This document shows, one piece after another, positions 1-11,109 of a stretch of 46,577 nt of DNA (position 1 is the stretch's first letter; every line of letters begins with the position of its first letter). This stretch comes from Conidiobolus incongruus B7586 (Eukaryota; Entomophthoromycota; Entomophthoromycetes; Entomophthorales; Conidiobolaceae). The notes under the pieces are model-generated. The model searched no databases. It was not told the origin of the DNA and saw only the letters and a program-made list of their open reading frames with translations. Where the stretch lies: assembly GCA_000697335.1 (NCBI GenBank), contig JNEM01016357.1:1-46577 (forward strand), written 5' to 3'. The position numbers were made by a program, and so were the translations under genes.

Positions 1-666
1 AAATGATATAAAAATATTTAAAATATATTAATTGTAATAATTAGATATAATAACTTTTATATATAAATATATTCTAACTAATTTAATATATATCTATAAT
101 TATTTTAACTTCTATATATTTTAATTGAGTTTATAAGATATTAAATAATATTTTTAATAATTAAATGAAATTATTCTTAAATATATATATAATACACTCA
201 TATATCAAATACTAAAATATTAGGATTATTTTATATCTTAAGCTAAAAGGTATTTTTCAATATATTTTTTTATTAAATTATTTATACAAACAATGATAGT
301 TAAAATTAATATTACAGATTTAAATTTTAAATGATTTTTATGTAAATTTTAATATTAAAAGTAAATTTAAACAAATTATAATTTTTATATGTTGATTTAT
401 AATTTATAATCTTTTTAAAAGGTTAGAGGCTAAGTTTTAACAATGTTAAAAATTATTTTGATAATTATTATTTAAACTAAATATAATAAAATTATTTAAT
501 TAATTTTTGAAAAATTGCTTTTATACGAAAAAATACTATATATCTATAAATATATAGTTTAAATATGTATATTTTCCTATATATTTTATATATTATATCT
601 TTTGAAACTAATAATATATTTAATAAGAAATTAAAATATTTCCCATTTCCTTAATTTTTATAGTAA
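1..666 (-). mobile_element. mariner-family transposon fossil, 5' half (copy A, cut by window edge)
   Basis: This is a decayed Tc1/mariner DNA transposon read on the minus strand. Only the end that encodes the transposase N-terminus lies in the window. The terminal sequence at about 640-666 reads TTACTATAAAAATTAAGG on the minus strand and is flanked by TA at 667-668, as in the copies ending at 4878 and 39183. Internal sequence aligns by eye with those copies, for example the stretch around 420-620 with 4620-4860 and 38930-39170. The reading frame is destroyed by many stops and indels, and the copy is strongly A+T-biased. Family assignment rests on the better preserved copy at 3562-4878. Confidence 0.7.
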
Positions 667-668
667 TA

Positions 669-1020
669 GTTTATCAATTTTAAATTTGTTAAACTATATT
701 ATTATTAATAATTTCAAATTTATATAAATTAATGAAATTTGACTATCAAATTATGTTAGTGTTGATAAAATGGTAATAATTTAACAAATTTAGAAATAAT
801 ACAAATGTTTAATACATTTGAAAAGTGAAAATTTTAAAATTCAAAATAGTTTATAGCAATGAATGGTATATATGTATTTCTAAATATATATATTTATTAA
901 TTTATTAAAGTAGTTTATAAATACTAAAGTATATTGATAAAATAATAAGATGTAATAGATTTTAAATATTAGTTAAATAGTGATAAACAGAAATGATCCT
1001 TTCAATATTAATTTATTAAA
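669..1020. other. A+T-rich spacer
   Basis: No coding signal, RNA gene or repeat was recognised. It separates the mariner fragment from the 3' flank of the CAP gene. Confidence 0.6.
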
Positions 1021-1066
1021 AAATTCAAATGATAGTTGGAAGCGAATCTCATTAAAAATTAAAAGA

Positions 1067-1090
1067 GACCAAGTAAGTCATGACTTGGTC
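1067..1090. repeat. perfect 8-bp inverted repeat (hairpin) downstream of the CAP gene
   Basis: GACCAAGT at 1067-1074 and ACTTGGTC at 1083-1090 flank an 8-base loop. It lies about 140 bp beyond the CAP stop, within a stretch (about 1021-1228) clearly richer in G+C than the spacer. That stretch is probably the CAP 3' UTR or a degraded continuation of it. The hairpin might mark the transcript end, but no function is shown. Confidence 0.4.
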
Positions 1091-1228
1091 AAGTACTCAT
1101 AAGTGGAGAAGGTGGAGGATCGTTGAAGTGAGACAAATATAAAAAAAAATTAGAAGATAGAAAACGTGAGGAGGATTTGATGGGGTAATTGGGGTGGATT
1201 TGAGAGATCGTCCTAGGCACGGGGGCAT

Positions 1229-1855
1229 TTAACATGCGAACACTTGGGTCCAGTAGAGATTGGTCATACCAGCTCCGAATTGAGTATATGTGGGATTCAC
1301 CATATTCTCATGGTGGGCTGGCGAGTTGATCCAGCACTCGACAACCTCCTCGACCGTTTGCTGGTTGTAAGCGACGTTCTCTGCTACGCCGCTCCAGTTG
1401 AAGCCGCATTGGCTCACTCTGTCTCCTGCTTGATTTCCACCGGGTCCGCTATGTGTCATGGTGTTAATCGATGCTTGGTAGTCACTTTGCATTTGAGCAG
1501 CTTCGCAAAGTTCAGAGTTAAGTTGCAGCGGTGGAGCTCCATTGCGTCCACGCTCTTGATTCACAAGTTGTAGCATTAATTCCATATCGAAATTGCCATT
1601 TCCATAGCTGCCACCTCCAGAATTGTATGATTTGCTAGGACCGTACTGTTTATACTTTTTGTGGCCTCCACCACCACCATTGTAAGGAATAAAATCCCCA
1701 AGATCCAAATTAGAATGAATTAATCCACCATTGTAGCCACCACCAATACTGATCGAAGCACCCGGCCTCGTCTGGCTGTAGTGGCCGCCAACGGACATAG
1801 TAAAAGCCAAGAAAGAAGCAGCTATGAAAGCTTGAAATTGAACCATAATAATCAA
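1229..1855 (-). CDS. secreted CAP/SCP (PR-1-like) domain protein
   Basis: CAP-superfamily proteins are extracellular; known members bind sterols or lipids or act as virulence or defence factors, and the ligand here is unknown. The 208-residue product begins with a hydrophobic signal peptide (about residues 4-24, FIAASFLAFTMSVGG). A Gly/Tyr/Asn-rich low-complexity linker follows to about residue 90, then a C-terminal CAP domain of about 115 residues. Visible CAP signatures are the first helix (LMLQLVNQERG), the metal-site His in MTHSG, the conserved Glu in GVAENVA, the W-SPAHHENMVN signature and the terminal YWTQVFAC strand. Four cysteines lie in the domain. The domain looks complete and the gene intronless. 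Translation could start at residue 1 or at Met4; both leave the signal peptide intact. A TATA box lies about 100 bp upstream. Confidence 0.93.
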   Translation of the reverse strand: MIIMVQFQAFIAASFLAFTMSVGGHYSQTRPGASISIGGGYNGGLIHSNLDLGDFIPYNGGGGGHKKYKQYGPSKSYNSGGGSYGNGNFDMELMLQLVNQERGRNGAPPLQLNSELCEAAQMQSDYQASINTMTHSGPGGNQAGDRVSQCGFNWSGVAENVAYNQQTVEEVVECWINSPAHHENMVNPTYTQFGAGMTNLYWTQVFAC

Positions 1856-1955
1856 ACTTTAAAATTAAATTTAACACTGAATAACTAACAACCACAGTTG
1901 CAAAAATTATTCCAGAATAAATTAAATACTCTAGTTATAATGACTTTGAACCATT

Positions 1956-1964
1956 CTTTATATA
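1956..1964 (-). promoter_or_regulatory. TATA box of the CAP gene
   Basis: The minus strand reads TATATAAAG about 100 bp upstream of the CAP ATG, within the G+C-richer promoter patch. Confidence 0.6.
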
Positions 1965-1970
1965 CTACAA

Positions 1971-2049
1971 AGTTTTCCCCAATACTTAGGAGAGATTGCG
2001 GATAATGCTGGGATTGGAGATTCTTACTTTGATAAGAGATTTTCCCCAC
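1971..2049 (-). promoter_or_regulatory. upstream control region of the CAP gene
   Basis: On the minus strand this region contains two GGGGAAAA boxes (about 1973-1980 and 2039-2046), a TTATCAAAG GATA-type site, AATCTCCAATC and GCATTATCCG. The region is markedly richer in G+C than its surroundings. AATCTCCAAT, a GGGGAA box with a nearby TTATCAA, and a GCAT-ATCCG module recur upstream of the repeat-protein gene starting at 14008. No factor can be named. Confidence 0.45.
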
Positions 2050-2112
2050 ACTCGTTGAAAATTTTAACATTCGCAATAAGCATTTTTGAAATTTTGGTTT
2101 GTTTACAGTCAC

Positions 2113-3561
2113 GTTGAAAATAATTAAATCTCAGTTTATTATAATTTGATTATTGTTTGTATAGTATGCTTACCGCGTGATATTGTTTAATGCACGAGTC
2201 AATCTATTGGTACTAAAATCAAATTGTAGGTTCATATTGTGATGATTAAATTAATTTAGTTAAATTTCAAAGAATTAATAATGAAATATATTCATTTAAT
2301 AATATTACTCTTTATAATTATTATTTCTTCAAATAGTCGATCAATTTTATTATTATCTCAAAAAAAATTTTTCATTATTTTTTGATATGGCAATAAAGTT
2401 TAAATATTAAATCATACCATTAAAAGATTACTTGGCTTAAAATTTTTACAAATATTTTGATAATTAGAAAATCCACGGAAAATTTCAAGGGGAATTTGCT
2501 ATATTCCATATTGTTTCCTTGAAGCTCCTAAAATCAATAATTGTTTCACAATATGAACCATGGAAGACAATTCATTATGTTAAATTGTATAATACATATA
2601 ATTATCTATATCGTTAAAAATGGTTCTTTTGCAAAATATTGAATTTTAAACACAAATTATGTTATTAATAAACTTGTAATTTAATTAGTATTAACTATTG
2701 ATATCATAAGCTTGGCAATAATATTTATAATTCCTGTTGAAATCATTCCATTCCTATATTGTAACCTAAATTATTAGAGAAGAGTATTAATTTGATTACT
2801 TTAGTTTATATTATTAGTAATTTTATATAATATTAATATATTTTCATAAAACTTAATATAAAATTAATACCAATAGATTGAATCAATTTAATAATTTTTA
2901 TTATATTTTATTTTTAGAGTTATTTTAACTTTTATTTTTATAGTTAAATTTTTAAAATTTTATTCATATTTCAAATATCTTGATATTTTGAAATTAATAT
3001 ATTATTTTTGATTATGAAAATCAAAAGTTTAATAATTAATAATTTATGAAATGATTTTTAAAATAAATTACAATATATATTTAATTAATAATAGTTTTAA
3101 TGACTTAGTATTTTTTATTCTTAATATATATAAATAAAGTTATATATAAAAAAATATCTTAATTTTAATGTAATTTGTAAATTTAATCAAATATATTTTC
3201 AAATTTGAATATAATATTTCAAAAAATATTATATAATATTAATATTTAAAAAATTTCCAACTCTAGTTCAAAAATATTGATTTAAGATTAAAAATTTAAT
3301 AAAAAATGGTAGTTTTAAAAGATATATCAAAAAGGATTAATATTATATTATTTCAGGGAACATAATTTCTTAAATAATAAACTTAATAACTAAAGTAATA
3401 AAATATAAATTATTTCATAAATCATATAATTATAAAATACAAAATGAATAAAGGATTTGTCAATATTAAATTATTAGTTGATAACTATATATTAGATATT
3501 TTATATATTAAATTTTTCTCAATTTAAATAATATAATAAAAAATATATTTTTCAATATATA
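2113..3561. other. A+T-rich intergenic DNA
   Basis: No convincing gene was found. A slightly G+C-richer patch at about 2465-2580 has imperfect inverted sequence (TTCAAGG...CCTTGAA) but no coding signal. Confidence 0.5.
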
Positions 3562-4878
3562 TTACTTTGTAATTTAAATAATAAGAATTTTTTGTGATTG
3601 AAAAAAAATAAACATTTTAATATATAAAAAGTAAAAATATATATATTATAAAATTAACAGTTTCTTTTATTTCTAATAACTTTTTGTTATACTTTTAACA
3701 AAGATCTAACACTTAAAAAATAGTTGTTTTTATTAAAGACTAAAATTTGATGTTTTACAAACCAATTAAATTTTCCTATAGAAATTTTCTTTCTTGTAAG
3801 CTGGTTTTTTAATTACCTAAAACAATTATAATCACATAGGTTATAATCTAAAGAATATACTAGATATGGTAGTTTTTTCCAGTTATTTTTAATTAAAAAG
3901 TTTTTTATAACTTTAAATTTATGTATTTTACAATTATCATGTAAAATAATAAGTTTTCTTAAATTATATTAAGAATACCAATTAGAAATAGTTTTATTTA
4001 AAAAAAATATAAAGTTTATTATTAATTAATTTTTCTTTAAGAATTAAATAAAAATAGCATATATTATTATAATCCATTACAACAATTAATATTTACTTAT
4101 CAACAAAGTGTTTATTTAAAAAAATTTATAGAGAGGGTTAATTTATTTTAATTTACCACTTTAATTTATGTTTTAGTAAAAAATTATATAAAAAAATCTA
4201 AGATTCATTAATTGTAATAATTCACTGTAAAAACCTTGGTTTCTAGTTATACCTTAGTAAGTTTTGTTTAACAATAACTACTCTAACTTTTTTTAAGCTT
4301 TAGTTAAATTATCAAGTACCTATTTTATATTTTTATTAATTAATTTTAATTTAAACATTAATATATACAAAATACTTATGTAACTAATATTAAAATGTCT
4401 TGATAATTCTCTAGCTGAAATAAAAAGGTGCTTTGTAATATATTTTTTTACTTTATTAACAATTAAAAAAATAATAGTTAAAATTAATCTTTTAGATTTT
4501 AGCAGGTTTTGGGTAGTTTCTCTCTTAACTTTAAAGTAATTTACCTAGTAATAAATTGTTGATTTAAATAATACTTCATTACTAAAAACTGCTTATAAAT
4601 TTTAAATGATTTTAGAGAGTTTATGGTTAAGTTTTACTAATATTAAAATAAAAAACTTTTGACAGTTACTATTTAGTTTAAGCATAATTAAATTAAACAA
4701 CTAATTTTAAAAAATTATTTTTTTAATCAAAAAAGTTATTATAAATATATATATATATATATAATTCAAAACTATTTATTTTCCTATTTATTTTGTATAT
4801 ATTTTTTTATTTGAAACTAATAATATGTTTGAAAAATCAAAAATTAAAAAATTTCCTATTTCTTCAATTTGATGGTAA
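3562..4878 (-). mobile_element. full-length mariner transposon fossil (copy B)
   Basis: A 1317-bp decayed mariner element on the minus strand, the best preserved copy here. The ends read TTACTTTGTAATTTAAATAA (left) and TTACCATCAAATTGAAGAAA (right, minus strand), imperfect inverted repeats of about 30 bp, and both are flanked by the TA target. The transposase N-terminal helix-turn-helix remains as ISARELSRHFNIS near 4370-4425. The catalytic core remains as a 49-codon open stretch (about 3816-3960) with IILHDNCKIH, WKKLPYLVYSLD and CDYNCF. The second and third catalytic Asp are 34 residues apart, as in mariner (D34D). The C-terminus ends with a degraded LLKVxQKVIRNK motif. Many stops and frameshifts make it inactive. 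Confidence 0.9.
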
Positions 4879-4880
4879 TA

Positions 4881-6312
4881 TATATTGAAAAATGTTTTAA
4901 AAAAATAGATTAAAAATAAATTTAAATAATATTCTATTCTAGTAAATTTTTATTCAAAAAAAATTTAAATTTTCCAGATATTTTTATTAAATTATTATTA
5001 GTAATATTTTATTATAATTTATAAATAAAATTTCTTATAATAAGATAGTTATATTTTTTTTCAATTACGTTGAACAAATCTGATATAAAGATTCAAAACA
5101 AAAATGAATCAGATGTTACATTTATTATTTAAGTTTTAATATTAAGTATGAGTTATAATATTGGTCAAAATGATAATTTACAAAATATTAGAATATTATT
5201 TAAATTAGAGTAATTTTAATATAGGATTATTTTCCTAATGAAAAACATTATAATTGATATATTAATAATAACAAATACCAAGCAAATATTAAATATATTC
5301 CTTTCTTTAATTATTATTGGGTTATATAATCAAAATATTAAATAAATGAATTTTTTATCCATATATTTATAGATTATATAGTGAAACTATAATAATTTCA
5401 ATTTTAAATATTATGAATTTTTTTGAATTTTTAAAATTTATTTAATTATAAAAATATCAATATATTAAAAAATATTATTTATTTTTCAATTTACAATATA
5501 ATTTTATTGATTTATATAATTAATTAATAAACTTAGTAATTTTTATAATAATTCAAAAATATAAAATAAAAATATAAAAAATAATATTAATATTGGAATA
5601 TATATTAAACAATTGTTTTTATATATATTAAGACTATTATATTTAAAATACACTTATAATTTTATAATATATAAAAATATATTTTTTCCAATTAGAAATT
5701 ACTAATATCATATATAGGCAAATAATTTAGACCAAAATAAGTTTAATTTGTTATTTTATTGATATATTATGATTGTTTTAGTATTATAACAAAGAAAATT
5801 TCATAATAATCCATTAGTTCACTTCAAACTTTTATAATTTAAAAAAAAATTTTAATTAATTTTAGTTAATGATTATAAATTAAAAAGAAATATTACGAAA
5901 AAAATAGTTAAATTAAAATAATAAAATTTGGTTTTAATATCCTTATCTATTAAATAATAATATAAGAAAATTAAAATTATAATAAATTTAATTGAAAAAT
6001 AAATACTAATTTATTCAATTATATAATATATTAAGAGTTCAATACACCAAACTTTTAACCCAATACGTTAAGATTCATATGCTTAATGATTCTAATTCAA
6101 TAGATTGGAATTAATTATAATAAAATTTCAAAGCCTCAATTTCAATTTTAATATTTGATTGAATAAATTCAAATTAAGTAATTTTTTCAGAGTTTCAAAT
6201 TGTTTAAAAGTTTTTATTTTAATCAATTTAAATTTATATTTAAAAAGCAAAAAATATCTTTAATTAATTAAAAATTTTTAAATAGTATTAATATTATTTT
6301 AAGTATAATAAT
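4881..6312. other. extremely A+T-rich intergenic DNA
   Basis: No gene or identifiable repeat was seen. The last 80 bp before 6313 must hold the promoter of the trypsin gene; a weak TATA-like TTTATATTTAAAAAG lies at about 6234-6248. Confidence 0.5.
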
Positions 6313-7074
6313 ATGAATCAATTAGGACCAGTAGCAAATGAAGCGGTCAAATTGAGAATTGTTAAAGGCAACGAGGTGTATCCTCCATTCAAATACGCTC
6401 CAATGGTGAGTTTGCAGCAGAACCATGCGCACACTTGTGGTGGTACGTTAATAAGAAGTAACGTCGTGCTAACAGCTGCTCACTGCACAAAAGGGCCCTC
6501 ATTCCTTTGGACTGCCAAAGCTCATCGCCACAATTTAAATTTAACTAATGCTCAGGAGAATGGACAAACCTTTCAGGTTAAGAAGATGATAAATCATCCA
6601 TTGTACGATCCCAAGACCAAATTCAACGATATTTCATTATGGTTTTTGGATGCCCCAGATACCGGTGTATATAACGTGGACTTCGAATGGGGTAAAAGTG
6701 TCGAGATGCCTTTCGGTCGTGTCAAAGTATGTGGTTGGGGTGCTACGCAGCACAAGGGAGAGAGAGCATTATGTCTTCAAGAAATTGATATTCCCATCTA
6801 CCCGCAAGATCTCTGTGCAGAGAAGTATCGCGCTCTCAATTATTCTTTTGATCCTCAGACTCAGTTCTGTGGGGGAGATCTTGAGGGCGGAAAGGACGCT
6901 TGTCAAGGAGATTCAGGAGGTCCTCTATTCACACTCGGCTGGAACAACCGAATGGTCTTAGCAGGTGTTGTTAGCTGGGGCAAACAATGCGGTGTCAAAG
7001 GGCAGCCTGGTGTTTATACTAAGGTAGGAGCATTTACAGATTGGATTGTTGAATATAGCTTTGAGCAAAGCTAA
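6313..7074 (+). CDS. trypsin-like serine protease (S1 family), divergent member, no signal peptide
   Basis: A 253-residue chymotrypsin-fold protease predicted to cut after Lys/Arg. The catalytic triad is His57 (LTAAHC), Asp106 (NDISLW) and Ser201 (CQGDSGGP). S1-pocket Asp195 gives trypsin specificity. Six cysteines pair as in fungal trypsins. The mature N-terminus would follow Arg15 and begins IVKG instead of the usual IVGG. The leader (residues 1-15) is short and not hydrophobic, and no upstream hydrophobic ORF or acceptor site was seen, so no secretion signal is evident. It is on the opposite strand and about 15 kb from the tandem array, has lower similarity to it, and ends differently (DWIVEYSFEQS). 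A polyadenylation-like AATAAA follows 31 bp after the stop. The gene appears intact; only its route of secretion or activation is unclear. Confidence 0.93.
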   Translation: MNQLGPVANEAVKLRIVKGNEVYPPFKYAPMVSLQQNHAHTCGGTLIRSNVVLTAAHCTKGPSFLWTAKAHRHNLNLTNAQENGQTFQVKKMINHPLYDPKTKFNDISLWFLDAPDTGVYNVDFEWGKSVEMPFGRVKVCGWGATQHKGERALCLQEIDIPIYPQDLCAEKYRALNYSFDPQTQFCGGDLEGGKDACQGDSGGPLFTLGWNNRMVLAGVVSWGKQCGVKGQPGVYTKVGAFTDWIVEYSFEQS

Positions 7075-7104
7075 AATTGAAAGTATAAATTTGCTTCAAT
7101 ATCA

Positions 7105-7110
7105 AATAAA
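7105..7110 (+). terminator. polyadenylation signal of the 6313 trypsin gene
   Basis: AATAAA lies 31 bp after the stop codon in the sense direction. A+T-rich context makes chance occurrence possible. Confidence 0.4.
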
Positions 7111-8354
7111 TTTTTAAAAGTTTGCTAAAGAGAGCATCACTCATTCATATATAGTCGATATATTTATTAACTTGGATTCATATATAAATTATAAAATATT
7201 AATTTATTTTTATATAAGAATTTTTCAATTTCGAAGAATCAACTGAATTATTCATAATTGATGTTTTTTATTAGGTACTTCAAAAAAAAATTAAATATAT
7301 TTTTCTGAAATTTCAATACTTTAAAATTATAAAATATTTTATTTAAAATTATTATTAGCCACAAAATTAAAATTCAATAGATAAATAGTGAAATGAAAAA
7401 GAAAATTTACTAAGTATTAAAATATTATAATCATAAATGGTTTCACTCCAAATGATCATTTTAAGCTTAATCCAATTTATAAAAGTTTGCCTTTATTCAA
7501 TGAATTAATTGAGATTCCATTAGATAATATTGGCTCAGTAAAATAACTATGATCATATTATTGGTAATATTAGAAAATAATTTGAATCTCAGTTTTTAGC
7601 AATTATTTATAATATTAACAAGTAAATTATTCTAAAAGTATTTTCACTTTATTCTGCTGAAATCCTTGATAACACATATATATACTTTTTAACATAATAT
7701 TAAAATCCATTGTAATATAAATTCATGGTCTTGAACTTTCAATTTTGATCTATACTATTCAGCTGATACATTTGTATTTTCATATTATACATAATTCCAT
7801 TTTTGGGTTGATGATTAAATCATAATTGATAATCATTCTTCTAATCAATTGGAATATGGATTTTGAATATAATTTAATTTAAATATTATTCAAAAATTTA
7901 AAGGATGATTATATATAAATTATATTAATTTAAAGCAACTTTTTTATAAAATACTTCATAATTTAATTAGAGTAATTATTTAAAATATTCACTTAAGATG
8001 AAGTACATTTCAATACACCTATATAGTTATAACTAACTCTCTTATTAATCAAAATTATAAAAATTTTTAAATAAAAATAATATTAAATATAATAATATTC
8101 AATTAAATTTTATGATAGAATATTTTCAATATTGTTAATTATCTAATATTTTAAACGATTTCAGGCTGGCTAAACTTGAATGAATAACTATTAATTTTAT
8201 TGATAATTTGAGTAAGTTGTCTAAGAATAGTATACTGAATTTTCTAAATGTTTGATATAAAATTATCAATGTAGAAGGGAAATTGGTTCATCTTTTTGAT
8301 AATGCTGCCATTCTTAATGACAAGAAAAAGGCTTGTATATAAATTCATCAAGGT
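7111..8354. other. A+T-rich intergenic DNA
   Basis: No supported feature. The part nearest 8354 continues, after a stop, in the frame of the small ORF at 8355-8537. Confidence 0.5.
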
Positions 8355-8537
8355 TTAATAATCTACTGGACGTTTTAATTGCTCTTTGCTTAAACTTCTA
8401 GAAGAAAATGCAGGATACAATGAAACTGACGAGGTAGATAATAGTTGGCTGTCATATGTCCAATTTGTTATAGTATAATCACTTTCATTAAATTGATCAG
8501 AGACCTTAGCAGCGTCAACAATAAAAAATCGAACCAT
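8355..8537 (-). CDS. small hypothetical ORF, possibly a gene remnant
   Basis: A 60-codon ORF with more varied codons than the surrounding DNA (MVRFFIVDAAKVSDQF at the start, SKEQLKRPVDY at the end). A TATATA sequence lies about 75 bp upstream at about 8609-8614. No family was recognised, and it has neither a signal peptide nor a membrane segment. After the TAA the same frame stays open for about 35 more codons (TLMNLYTSLFLVIKNGS...). It could therefore be a decayed longer gene, a gene with an unrecognised intron, or chance. Only the composition contrast supports it. Confidence 0.3.
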   Translation of the reverse strand: MVRFFIVDAAKVSDQFNESDYTITNWTYDSQLLSTSSVSLYPAFSSRSLSKEQLKRPVDY

Positions 8538-10809
8538 TTCAATGTATATTAATTATATTGAAAATAAATAAATTACCAATTGGTTAGTATCTTCAAATTG
8601 GCATCAATATATAGTATAAAGGAATATTGAATATTGTTTTATCTCATTATAATTTCTTCGGTTAAATTAATAGACACAATTTTTTTTCTTTTTGATCATA
8701 TCATATTTACATAAAATAATGGAATATTAATATATATTCATTTTATCCGATATGTGAGTCAATTTTTCTGTAGTTTTTAGGTTTAGTAAATAATAAATTG
8801 ATAATCTAATACTAATCGGGTAATTTAACATGTGTAATTAATTTGCTTAATTCAATATCAAGATAAAATTTTATAAATTATATAAAAAATTGAATAAAGT
8901 GTCATGGCTAATGAGAACAATTCAATATAATAATTTACTAATTTGATATAAAATTATATATGAATGACATAGAACACTTGACAAGCTAAAAATTCATTTG
9001 TGATTTATATTGGCAAACTACTCTCAGCAAAATAAAGCTTTCTAATTTAAAAAATTTAAAGATAAAAATAAAAAACTGTAACTTATATTCTATTTTCGGA
9101 ATTGATTACTTTGTAATAATATTCTTGATTAAGATTAGTAAAATATATACATTATTTCATAATTACTATCTTATTTAATATTAATATCAAATTTTCTAAA
9201 GAGTATTTTATTTCATTTGATAATAATTTAATATATTAATTTATTTCAAAATTAGGTATTCAAAATGTTATAACTTTATATTTAACTGTTTCTAAGCCTA
9301 GAATTATTAATAATAAAATATTTGCAAGCCTAAATAATTTTTATTAGGTTAGTATTTTGAATTTATTAATAATTATCTTTATTTGCAAATATGGTATTAA
9401 AAATATTTTAATATCAGATTATTAAAGCCACGCATTAAATGATATATTAATTTTTTGTTGGATAATTTAAACTAATTGTATTCAATTTATTATTACTCCA
9501 TATTTAACCAATATAACTGATATTATAAACTCAAAATTTTATTAACTTTTGCCAAATTTGGGCAAGTTCAGCTTTTCTTAATTTATCATCGAGTTTGATA
9601 AATTTCCTAATGTGAAATCATAACAAAACCATTAAGGAATGAGTGATGATTTTGAAACAAACATCCACGAGTGTATTAATAAACGTGTATTTTCAAATTC
9701 GTTACCAATTCAATTAATATGAACCATGTTAAAGATTTTGTTTAAATTAGATTATTCATCATTCGTATAGAATATATATGGTATAGAAGTATGTTTGTAA
9801 TTTATATCTATATTAAATTAATATATCAATCAGTCATAATGAGTATAGTAATATTAATCTATTCTTAAATTTTAATCATTAATTATTATAAAGAAAATGA
9901 TTAATTTAATAATAATAGATCATTTTAAAATTTTTAATTTTTAAATCCATGTATTAAATATTTCAATAGTATATTTTTTGGATTTACTAAAAATTATGTA
10001 TGGGTTCTATTTAGTTAAGAAAAATGTCCTTCAAATAAAATAATTGTATAATTTGATATTGGAATTTTTTTATTATGTAAATTAATATTCAGTTCATTGA
10101 AATTTTATTCCAAGAATAAATTTCCATATATTCAATTTATCATTATTGTTGAAAATAATTTATTAGTCAAATATTTTTAATATATCAAATATACTTGATA
10201 TTTGCTTGTTAAAGCGTCAAAAAATTGAAATAATTGTGGTAAGTTTGGGGAAAGTAAACATCATAATATTTTATTTAATCAATTTTGAATAAAATCCTTA
10301 TTGGCAATGTAGTTGACTTAAACTATTTATATATTTGATGATAAAAATATTATAACTTGAAATTACTTAAAGATTGATTATATCAAAGATATAAATATAT
10401 ATATATTTAATTGATTTCAAATAAATATAGTATGAAACATACGAATTGAGCAAAATATACTAGTTTTGCATTTGATATTAAAAGAGTGCTATGGTAAATA
10501 AAATGTTTCATATTACCATTTTAAATAAATATATTATTGTTAATAAATTTAATATAGTTATATGATTTTTTATATAGATGATTTTAAATATTTAATAATA
10601 AAATTAGTATATTATCATATATTGAGCACTATTCGGATGAGAATTAGATGATTTAAGCTCTCGATTCCAATTAAATAAATAATATATAATATATAATATT
10701 AATCATTTAATATAGAAGATACCTCTGAACATGTTTTTACTAATTGGGCCAAGTTAAGTGACTGTTGAAGCAATTTATTTCTGTAAAGTTTGTCTTTTTT
10801 AAGTGTATA
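8538..10809. other. A+T-rich intergenic DNA
   Basis: No supported gene. A patch at about 9540-9720 is slightly richer in G+C but has no open frame or recognisable repeat. The stretch at about 10697-10809 continues, after a stop, in the frame of the small ORF at 10810-10950. Confidence 0.5.
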
Positions 10810-10950
10810 TTATCCAATGTTTTCTATTAAATTTTTATAAACTGAAAAATTATTATTCAAATAAACATGTCGTAAAAACCCACTCTTTACAGCTCCATAG
10901 GTTTCAGGATGGTTTAGAACCATATCAGAATTAGCGTCGTTGGAAGTCAT
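10810..10950 (-). CDS. small hypothetical protein (46 aa) or 5' part of a broken or spliced gene
   Basis: The ORF starts MTSNDANSDMVLNHPETYGA and ends LIENIG before TAA. It has Asp/Glu/Ser/Val content unlike the surrounding A+T-rich DNA. A good TATA box (TATAAAAA on the minus strand, 11047-11054) lies about 97 bp upstream in a G+C-richer promoter patch. After the TAA the same frame runs on for 37 codons of coherent protein (KLLQQSLNLAQLVKTCSEV...) to a second TAA at about 10697. Either one nonsense change split an 84-residue protein or an intron removes the first stop. A GTAAAG donor lies at codon 21, but no acceptor gave an obviously better product. No family was recognised. Evidence for a real promoter is better than evidence for the product. 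Confidence 0.45.
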   Translation of the reverse strand: MTSNDANSDMVLNHPETYGAVKSGFLRHVYLNNNFSVYKNLIENIG

Positions 10951-11046
10951 TTTTAATCGAACAAAAAATAAAAAGAAAATAAAAAAACGTAAAGATCAAA
11001 GATATGTTGGTTTCTCACCTCCTTGTGTAAAACCCGAGAGAGATTA

Positions 11047-11054
11047 TTTTTATA
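11047..11054 (-). promoter_or_regulatory. TATA box of the 10810-10950 small gene
   Basis: TATAAAAA on the minus strand, flanked by G+C-richer DNA (about 10985-11100). This suggests a functional promoter in this A+T-rich spacer. Confidence 0.5.
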
Positions 11055-11109
11055 TCTTTAGTGAGGAGTTCTGATCCTGTCAAACTGGATCATGTGTTAT
11101 CCTTTATCT

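Noticed and set aside
1885-2112. 75-codon minus-strand ORF upstream of the CAP gene
   Set aside because: It overlaps the CAP promoter with its TATA box and GGGGAAAA elements; the frame is fortuitous.
8440-8480. Possible 33-nt intron in the small ORF (GTCAGT...TTCTAG)
   Set aside because: Shorter than the 48-bp intron seen here; it would keep the frame and remove no stop, so there is no reason to prefer it.
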